Part shown: piece by piece, positions 57,789 to 64,000 of the stretch | Position numbering within the stretch: the first letter of the stretch is position 1 | Layout: every line of letters begins with the position of its first letter | Assembly: GCA_017163975.1 (NCBI GenBank) | Contig: JAFFSR010000353.1 | Location: 1,988,501-2,052,500 of the forward strand | Direction of reading: 5' to 3' | DNA length: 64,000 nucleotides | DNA from: Anastatus disparis | Taxonomy: Eukaryota > Arthropoda > Insecta > Hymenoptera > Eupelmidae | The notes under the pieces: generated by a model | Seen by the model: only the letters and a program-made list of their open reading frames with translations | Told to the model about the DNA's origin: nothing | The model's database searches: none | Made by a program: the position numbers and the translations under genes

Positions 57789-58121
57789 TTAAGAGGAGGC
57801 CGTATAGTTCTGTCCTTGTCTAATCTAAATTTTCGTTATTATTAATAAATTAAATATTGTTATACAAAAGTAAGGGTATAGCCCAATAGATTTCAGGACG
57901 AGCAAACGATCTTATTCTATGAAAATATATAAAATTTTCATTAATTTTCAGACCTCACTTGGAAACTAATGAAAATTTTATATATTTTCATAGAATAAGA
58001 TCGTTTGCTCGTCCTGAAATCTATTTGGCTATACCCTTACTTTTGTATAAAAATTTTTAATTTATTAATAATAATGAAAATTTATATTAGACAAGGACGG
58101 ACCTATAGGGCCTCCTTTTAA
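57789..58121. mobile_element. TTAA-ended foldback element, copy 3 (333 bp)
   Basis: TTAAGAGGAGGCCGTATAGT, then TCTGTCCTTGTCTAATC at the left is matched inversely at the right (TTAGACAAGGACGG, ACCTATAGGGCCTCC, TTTTAA). The arms (ATAGCCCAATAGATTTCAGG, CGAGCAAACGATCTTATTCT) are the same as in 46981-47368, making these true sisters. No minisatellite adjoins this copy. Confidence 0.9.
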
Positions 58122-58332
58122 AACTTATGTGATCAGAAACATTTCTAAAACTGATTTTTAGCTTTCTTGTTAGTATAGTGGAATAAACCAGCAGACAACT
58201 ATTTTTTTTATAAAGAATTCAATAATATTGAGACTGCATATAGGTTTGCGCCTGCGCATAGATGGTTACATAGATGCAGTTCTTATATGAAACTGAAATT
58301 GTGCCATCTAGCGTCGAAAGGAGAGATTTGAA

Positions 58333-59072
58333 TGTACTGTAGTGACTGCACGATGTAAAGGATGATGGTAAAGATCTGTAATAAGACAAACAAGTGAATG
58401 TACTATATGTTTATTGCCAGTCAAGCGACTGAGCACTGTGACTGTGGGAGTTAGAGACCCTCTAGGAAGGGACAAGAAAATGTTGCCGCTATACTGATCT
58501 AAACCGGAAAGGAATGGATAAAGTGCTTATAGAAAACACCACGGGTCGTTTTCGTGGGGAATATTTACTGTCTCTTTCTAACATATTACTTTCTTATGTA
58601 GTTTCCGGTTTAGATATCTTGGTTGTAACAGCCAATAGAAAACGCAGAACGAGATTTCTAGTTCCTTTCTAGAGGGTCCCTAGTCGGAGCTAGACTAGGA
58701 ACCCTCTAGGAAGGGACAAAAAAATGTTGCCGCCATACTGATCTAAACCGGAAAGGAACGGATAAAGTGCTTATAGAAAACATCACGGGTCGTCTTCGTG
58801 GAGAATATTTACTGTTTCTTTCTAACATATTACTTTCTTATGTAGTCTCCGGTTTAGATCTCTTGTTTGTAACAGCCAATAGAAAAGGCAGAACGAGGTT
58901 TCTAGTCCCTTTCTAGAGGGTCCCTAAGCTAGACTGTTATACAGTAGTCGCTCTGATTCTTCTTCCTACTCTGCTCTGACGCCTGCGCAGAGGCGTTCTC
59001 ATGTTCACGCTAGTCTATGTCTCAGTGCGCTTACAGCACCGCTAGAGAGTTATCAATGTGTGCGTACCTACA
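58333..59072 (-). mobile_element. Ty3/gypsy LTR (copy B) with nested twin MITEs
   Basis: On the minus strand it begins TGTAGGTACGCACACATTG and ends CTACAGTACA. It keeps the blocks shared with LTR A (GCTGTAAGCGCAC, GAACGCCTCTGCGCAGGCGT, CAGTCGCTTGACTGGC followed by AATAAACATATAG). A purine tract directly precedes it on the minus strand, marking it as a 3' LTR. About 480 bp (58453-58926) is an insertion of two tandem MITE copies, so the original LTR was about 260 bp. Confidence 0.75.
58453..58926. mobile_element. Two tandem ~230-bp MITE copies inside LTR B
   Basis: Each copy (58453-58682 and 58699-58926) begins GACCCTCTAGGAAGGGAC or similar and ends CTTTCTAGAGGGTCCCT, so the termini are inverted repeats of about 18 bp. 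The copies are ~95% identical by eye (GTTGCCGCYATACTGATCTA, AACCGGAAAGGAA, TAACAGCCAATAGAAAA). GCTAGACT flanks the second copy on both sides, either a target duplication or a product of tandem duplication. Confidence 0.8.
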
Positions 59073-59090
59073 TTACTCCGCCTCCCTCCA
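59073..59090 (-). promoter_or_regulatory. Polypurine tract of gypsy element
   Basis: On the minus strand TGGAGGGAGGCGGAGTAA stands immediately before the TGT start of LTR B. Such a purine run primes plus-strand synthesis in LTR elements. Its location confirms the minus orientation and identifies LTR B as a 3' LTR. Confidence 0.75.
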
Positions 59091-59748
59091 ACATTTAAAT
59101 ATTTATGGGTTTATTTATTGCATAAATATATATTTATATATCATAGTCAAGAATATACAATTTCATGCTATTTACAATGTTTTTTATCACAGTTATTTTT
59201 TCTTGTATGACAATATAATCACAACTAATTTTACAATAATTTTATCACATAAGGATTGCACTTACTTTTTTTTTATATCAGATAGTAATTACTACAAATT
59301 ACTTTTTAAGGTTTACAATAAAGATATTAAAATATCGCAGTCGCTTTACATTAATCGCAATAAATGCTCTTTGGTAACACAATCGCTTTTATTACAGTTC
59401 TTATCATTACAATTTAATCATAATCACAATTAAAAAAATTATCTAGATACTATGTAGCTATTTGACATTCAAAAAGTTATATCAGTCGCAATTAAAACTG
59501 CTCGAGGGTTACATTTATCTTAACTAATAGAAATGATTTCGAATCGAGATTTGCATTGTTTGATTTAACATTTACATGATGCATTTTATTTATTATCATA
59601 ATAAAGCTTTTGTCAATTACATGTTTATGACCAATATGCTAATTATTCAATTGAATTGCATTGAAAAAGAACATAACTATGCACCATCATCGTAGATTGA
59701 TTCATATATATCCAAAAACGTTTAATATTGCAAATATTCTTTTTGTTC

Positions 59749-60200
59749 TTACCTAGAGCTGTGACCCCTTAAAAAATAATTATAGTATTTTATAGCTTTG
59801 TGAATCGCCATTAATTCTCGATTGTAAGCATAATAGTTCAATGACACGGATGTAAACTTTTTAGGGAAAAATCCTAAGGGCTGCCAGCTGCTGTTCATAT
59901 ATTGCTCCATAGATCTACCCATGGCGAAGTTGGAGGCATCTATAGTTACGCGCAATTCAGCTCTTTCGCACGGATAAGCTAAATTTACGCTGGTAATGTC
60001 AGTTTTTGTTTTTTCAAAGGCTTTATCCGCGTCAGGGTTTTAAGCAATCGGTGTCTTATCTTTTTTCTTATTAGTTTTTATTAACGCTTGAAGATGGCGT
60101 TGCTTTTCTGTGAAAATTGTCAAGTCCAAGAAACCGACGTAGTTCGTCTACTATTTGCGGCTTAGGAAAATTCTTTATCGAATCAACTAATTTCAGATCT
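59749..60200 (-). pseudogene. Gypsy pol: RT connection and RNase H domain
   Basis: On the minus strand, IKNFPKPQIVDELRRFLGLD (60175-60110) is the connection region after RT. It is followed, after a stop, by DADKAFEKTKTDIT and the RNase H start LRVTIDASNFAMG (catalytic D of DAS near 59945). Then come SSWQPLGFFPKKFTSVSLNY and YNRELMAIHKAIKYYNYFLRG (E of REL). Gypsy RNase H normally continues for another ~50 residues; here a stop follows RGHSSR. The first RNase H residues are present, but the domain is truncated. Confidence 0.8.
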
Positions 60201-60214
60201 GGCTTGACAGGATG

Positions 60215-60560
60215 TCGAAGGTGCAATCAAGTTTTGCTTTTTTTATTTCATCAATACTTTTTTAATTTATAAATTTAACAAATATAATGATTTGTCCGCA
60301 CAAAAGCTATGTTAATACAATAATTTTTGTTAAAAAAATAATCATTTAGACTTGTTATTTTTTTATGAACTTAGATTGGAAATTAAATATCAAGCTTGAC
60401 AAACCTAACCTTAAAATACGATACATTGAAAGTTTATATTATAACTTTTTATGCATAGTATTTTGGTGGATTTCTTGAGTTCTCCGCACTAGAATTTAAT
60501 TTTACAATTTTTTTTTGTAGCAAAAAACTCGATTAAACGCATCGTTTGTTCATATGTTAG
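60215..60560. mobile_element. ~350-bp AT-rich insertion in gypsy pol
   Basis: Between the end of the RT domain (KLPDF, 60575) and the connection region (about 60200) there is AT-rich sequence that has no place in a gypsy pol gene. It contains CCTAACCTTAAAATACG and a long T run. Its ends are not precisely defined and no terminal repeat is obvious. Confidence 0.5.
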
Positions 60561-60574
60561 GATTGGAAATATTA

Positions 60575-61170
60575 TTAGAAGTCGGGCAGCTTCGTCATGC
60601 TTTTAAGGCCGTCCTTGTTATTGGTGTGGCCTAAAAAAACTGATTGCTTAGCTCCAAAAATACATTTTCTAAGTTTTAGGTGTAGATGAAAATTTTTCAG
60701 CCTTTCTAATGCTATGTTCAAGTGTTTTTCGTGTTCCTCTGGTGAAGCAGATGTAACGAGTATATCATCGATATAGACAAACACGACGTCCAGATCCCCT
60801 AGCGCCAAATTTACGTACCTCTGAAACGTTTGTGAGGTATTTCTAAACCCGAAAGTCATAATGAGGAACTCGTATAGACCGAATGGTATGACCACTTCAG
60901 TTTTTGAAATATCTTCTGGAAAGATAAGTATCTGCCGGAATGCACTTTCTAGACCTAGTGTGGAGAAAATGGTTTTACCATGCAGGTTAACGGTGAAATC
61001 ATGTAAATTGTATATAGGATACCTGTCCGACACCGTAACCTCATTCAGCTTCCTATAGACTCCGCATATTTTCTAATCCCCATTCTTATTTTGCACCATG
61101 TGTATGGGAGTAGCTAAAGGACTTTTAGAGGGCCTAAAAATACTAGACTTTCACTATTCATCGAACACTG
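60575..61170 (-). pseudogene. Gypsy pol: reverse transcriptase domain
   Basis: On the minus strand: FRPSKSPLATPIHMVQNKNGD, a TAG stop where tryptophan is usual, then YRKLNEVTVSDRYPIYNLHD, FTVNLHGKTIFSTLGLESAF (the conserved D of the FSKIDL motif has become G), PFGLYEFLIMTFGFRNTSQT, FVYIDDILVTSASPEEHEKH (YIDD catalytic pair near 60775) and KLRKCIFGAKQSVFLGHT. All seven RT blocks are recognisable. The internal stop and the altered first catalytic aspartate make it inactive. Confidence 0.9.
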
Positions 61171-61443
61171 ATTTAGCTATTTTTAATTTTTCGGGATGTG
61201 ATCGTCGTGGTTTTTGCGCGCAGGGAGGACTAGTAGTCTTTATATAATGAAAAATTCTTAAGCTATTTGGGCTTATCGATACCTACAACTGTTGGATGCG
61301 CATACTTTATTTTAGGGTCGATTAATGAGTTCTTAATTTTTTATATTACGATCGGGTAAAAGATAAAAGTAATTAAGAGCGTCTCCTCCTAATATAGGAT
61401 ACGGGACGTCAGCAATAACAAACGACCAGAGTAGTTTCTGTGC

Positions 61444-61680
61444 TTACTCAAAATCAAGTTTTTCAGGCATCATGCCGCATGTACGCATCATGTGTATGTT
61501 AGATTTCCTATCTTTAAAATTTTTTAGTCTGAAAATCACGGAAATTTCCGCGCCCAAGTCAATTAAAAAAATTTTCTTCGTAGTTCTATCCTCCACGCAA
61601 AGACGTCCAGATTTAATCTCAACAACGCTAGTCTCCATGACGCGCTGCGTTTCTAGTTTAAACGCTTCTTTTTATTTATA
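61444..61680 (-). pseudogene. Gypsy pol: aspartic protease domain
   Basis: On the minus strand, GRLCVEDRTTKKIFLIDLGA is followed by EISVI. This is the active-site region of a retroviral-type aspartic protease, with DLGA in place of D-S/T-G. The T/S to L change would remove a residue that supports the catalytic aspartate. It lies upstream of RT in the expected order. Confidence 0.75.
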
Positions 61681-61739
61681 TTCTCATCATTTACGTTCAT
61701 GTTACGACCATCCTTACCGGCCGTGTGATCTGATTTCTT

Positions 61740-62100
61740 TGAATAATCCATCCAGTCACACAGTTTGATACATTTAAAAGCATCTTCACCGTATTTCGCG
61801 TGAAGACGGCAATAGCGTTTACTTTTTTTTACTTTTTTTGCTTATTGACCAGGACGTCAGCTCTAGATATAACTTCGTTACCGCACCATGGCTTTCATAG
61901 AGGTCCGCGTATACCTTATCTGCGTACGCAATTGCTGCATTTTCTATTTGTTGCGTTATTTTAAATCTTATAAATGCGCGTATATTTTACAGAAAATATT
62001 CGCGCATTTCTATGCTTTTAAAATCGTTATGCGCGGTATTTCTTCTCCTGCGAGACTAAGCAGCTCATTCAGATATTCCTAGGATTTTCGCGCCCCCATT
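61740..62100 (-). pseudogene. Gypsy gag: C-terminal remnant
   Basis: On the minus strand YCRLHAKYGEDAFKCIKLCD (61820-61765) matches the cysteine/histidine-rich end typical of many arthropod gypsy gag proteins (C-x-H-x-x-G-x-x-A-x-x-C-x-x-x-C). Further upstream, fragments such as LNELLSLAGEEIP and QIENAAIAYADKVYADLYES appear in shifting frames and fit the preceding gag region. Several stops and shifts break it. Confidence 0.6.
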
Positions 62101-62173
62101 TGACAACCTTTAAACAATTTTTGCAGTTGAACATCGTCCGATTGCATGGGTTTTCTTATTGAAATATCTTTTC

Positions 62174-62251
62174 TTACACAGGGCGCGTACAGTGGGTACT
62201 TTACTTCCTCCCAGCGAAAAGTAAGGTACCCACTGTACGCTGCCTGTGTAA
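62174..62251. repeat. 78-bp hairpin
   Basis: TTACACAGGGCGCGTACAGT, GGGTACTTTACTT pairs with AAGTAAGGTACCCACTGTAC, GCTGCCTGTGTAA around a ~14-base loop. It lies in the decayed gypsy gag/leader region. Confidence 0.85.
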
Positions 62252-62261
62252 AAAAATCGTA

Positions 62262-62387
62262 TATTCTCCACGGGAGTAAATGAAAAATTCCTTAAATCGT
62301 ATGTTTGTCACCCTCGCCTCCGGCTCGGGTGACATTTAACATACGATTTAAGACATTTTTCGTTTTTACTCCCTGGGTGAATAATAT
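62262..62387. repeat. 126-bp hairpin
   Basis: GGGAGTAAATGAAAAATTCC, TTAAATCGTATGTT, GTCACCC pairs with GGGTGACATTTAACATACGA, TTTAAGACATTTTTCG, TTTTTACTCCC. The loop is CTCGCCTCCGGCTC. The stem is about 52 bp and it lies beside the previous hairpin. Confidence 0.85.
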
Positions 62388-62556
62388 ACTATTAATCCCG
62401 CGTAACGGTTATCCGGTTTAAGTAATTTTATTTTATCAGATGTGCTTGATACTATTATTTATATTAGACATAAGAGTAATAAATTTAATTTAATCATCGT
62501 CAATATTTTGCACAAGTAACTAATATTTGTACGTTTCGAACTACGTTTACGGGTCG

Positions 62557-62890
62557 TGTTACCAGAAGGGCATATTTAGTTGTTTAAACTTATTTTTGAC
62601 CGAACCCAACGGTTAAGTGTTTGTTATTGTGTTTGTACTTGATGTGTTACTTGTGCTCACGGTCAAAGCTAATTGCGGATTGAGATTTGAATAAGTTTGA
62701 TTATCTATTGATGTGTATTGTGTAGCGAATTATACAAGTAATTTAGACTGAATACAAGTAAGTGACCTGCTCGCTGTTTGTCGTCGGTCTGACTTGACGC
62801 CTGCGCAGAGGCGTACTCATGTATACGCTGACTAGTGTAAGTGTGCTTGTAGCGCCATACTCATACATACATTAAGTGCGTGTCCCCACA
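62557..62890 (-). mobile_element. Ty3/gypsy LTR (copy C)
   Basis: On the minus strand it starts TGTGGGGACACGCACTTAAT, identical for eleven bases to LTR A, with GCGCTACAAGCACACTT and GAGTACGCCTCTGCGCAGGC in the same order. The inner end is uncertain. I placed it at GGTAACA (62557), next to a weak primer-binding-like sequence; it could lie 15-25 bases either way. It is located as the 5' LTR of the minus-strand element. Confidence 0.6.
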
Positions 62891-63182
62891 GACATAAAAA
62901 ACAGCAGTGCCGTCTAGGGACGCCGCACAGTAGCGAAATCTGAGAGAAAAGTGATCATTCCAATCTGTAGGCAATACCATAAAAGATAGCGAAAAACACC
63001 TTTGACAGAATTGTTCGTTAGAAAATTTCCTTTCGATTTGTCAGAGTCGATTTTTTATTTTCGACCACAGAAATTTTTTTAATTACTCCAAAACTATAAA
63101 CATGTAGATTATTACTGTAAATGACTATAAAGTCCTGAGAAAAATTTTTTTTTAATTTAATTGAATAAAAATTTTGTATAAT
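62891..63182. other. No gene; contains a block shared with 28.8 kb
   Basis: GACATAAAAAACAGCAGTGC and CGTCTAGGGACGCC follow LTR C and match 28811-28850 closely. The remainder is AT-rich. Confidence 0.5.
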
Positions 63183-63234
<52 letters not shown>

Positions 63235-63238
63235 TACA

Positions 63239-63272
<34 letters not shown>
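63183..63272. repeat. (AT)n microsatellite, two blocks
   Basis: AT runs at 63183-63232 and 63241-63272 separated by AGATACACGC. Low complexity. Confidence 0.95.
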
Positions 63273-63273
<1 letters not shown>

Positions 63274-63571
63274 GTATATGGAACGTTCATGTCAACTCGC
63301 ACGTTTAAAAAATAAAAGTTGCTGAAAGTCTGTGAATCAGATAAACTCAAATAACTACATGTTGTAATTTGCAAAAATTCAGGTGTTTTCTATATGTAAT
63401 TTTCAACAAAAAGTATCCTATTAAGTTTTTAGCAGAAGTTGATATTTTTTCATAAAAAAATTCATTAAATAATTTATTCAACAAAAAATTTTAAAAATTT
63501 GAATTATTTCATGAGTTTTAGCTTTAAACCCTTTTGACTTAGACCTCTAAAAATTTTTTTGTATGTCTTGG

Positions 63572-63644
63572 GTATCAAATGAAACTTATTTTCAGATTTT
63601 TAGCGATTATCATTTCTTGACCAGTGCGAGTTAACGTGAAACGG

Positions 63645-63732
<88 letters not shown>

Positions 63733-63882
63733 TACATAATCGATATACCTATATATGTACGTATATATAGATATACATACATGACACATATTACTTGACA
63801 TATTTTATTTAAATATGTATACTTGCTGTAGAATCACATATGCTTATAAATGTTGAAACAAATATTCCATTATTCATATACT

Positions 63883-63933
<51 letters not shown>

Positions 63934-64000
63934 CCGTTTCACGTTAACTCGCACGGTCAAGAAATGATAATCGCTAAAAATCTGAAAATAAGTTTCATTT
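63572..64000. mobile_element. Inverted repeat around (AT)n, cut by window end
   Basis: AAATGAAACTTATTTTCAGA, TTTTTAGCGATTATCATTTC, TTGACC and GTGCGAGTTAACGTGAAACG at 63578-63647 recur inversely at 63932-64000, at least 70 bp with only 2-3 differences. Between them are two AT runs (63649-63726 and 63886-63931). The right arm runs off the window. CAACTCGCACG at 63293 is a weaker third copy of the GAGTTAACGTG region. Confidence 0.8.

Larger units (their letters stand above)
59091..62556 (-). mobile_element. Internal region of a decayed Ty3/gypsy retrotransposon
   Basis: Right to left: leader, decayed gag (62100-61740), protease (61680-61444), reverse transcriptase (61170-60575), a ~350-bp AT-rich insertion (60560-60215), RNase H (60200-59749), then ~660 bp with no recognisable integrase, then the polypurine tract. 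All domains are broken by stops and shifts. The two end LTRs (58333-59072 and 62557-62890) have quite different outer sequences, and the flanks show no target duplication (TTGAA against GACAT). They may come from two related elements rather than one. Confidence 0.75.

Noticed and set aside
59017..59433. 138-codon ORF next to the gypsy LTR
   Set aside because: It starts inside the LTR on the antisense strand and continues in AT-rich decayed sequence; no domain.
1..64000. Host protein-coding gene in the window
   Set aside because: Apart from transposon proteins no frame shows a recognisable domain; introns make short exons impossible to exclude, but none can be supported.

Overview
This 64-kb window is AT-rich (introns and host exons cannot be recognised) and looks like transposon-packed intergenic DNA from an arthropod, most likely an insect. 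The evidence is indirect: two copies of a CR1/Jockey-group non-LTR retrotransposon, degraded Ty3/gypsy elements, IS630-Tc1-mariner-type transposases with D-D-41-D spacing of a kind common in insects, tRNA-derived repeats and many (AT)n runs. I could not identify a host gene, an rRNA or a functional tRNA. A hymenopteran host is only a guess.

Layout. 1-8 kb: AT-rich DNA with a foldback (1703-1973), a 1.1-kb element with 16-bp inverted ends (4231-5368) and GC-richer unassigned DNA. 7.7-10.6 kb: a gypsy LTR with primer-binding site on the minus strand (8027-8324), then a nested inverted-repeat complex containing a SINE, small hairpins and a 1.3-kb palindromic mariner-like element (9064-10364). 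10.7-15.3 kb: AT-rich DNA with hairpins. 14.5-22.6 kb: a large inverted repeat interrupted by smaller foldbacks and a 5'-truncated CR1-like copy (16911-21193). 22.6-29.1 kb: perfect foldbacks (23309-23974, 27069-27466, 28058-28378) and a 40-bp tandem repeat (26.2-26.9 kb). 29.3-34.9 kb: a nearly full-length CR1-like element with intact ORF1 and an ORF2 broken by one frameshift. 35.9-39.0 kb: nested inverted repeats, one hairpin inside another. 39.3-40.3 kb: a 1-kb TIR element. 40.4-47.9 kb: a minisatellite of about 138 units of 30 bp with a duplicated foldback inside, a broken transposase, a TTAA-ended palindrome and the same minisatellite in inverse orientation. 47.9-51.3 kb: a 3.4-kb mariner-like transposon with TA flanks and a transposase carrying two in-frame stops. 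51.4-52.1 kb: a related end containing a 266-bp tandem repeat. 52.6-58.1 kb: hairpins, MITE-like elements and AT-rich DNA. 58.3-62.9 kb: a decayed minus-strand gypsy element (gag end, protease, RT, RNase H; no integrase seen). 62.9-64 kb: (AT)n and an inverted repeat that runs off the window.

The most unusual pattern is a set of at least five foldback elements that share one 35-bp terminus starting TTAAGAGnAGGCCG and continuing to TCCTTgTCTAAT, although their hairpin arms differ. Three of these loci abut tandem minisatellites whose units contain TTAA and which lie beside D-D-41-D transposases. This suggests one composite mobile system made of transposase, terminus and minisatellite. A second point is that ORF2 of the CR1-like element has no usable AUG: it is in the same frame as ORF1, directly after a single UGA, in both copies.
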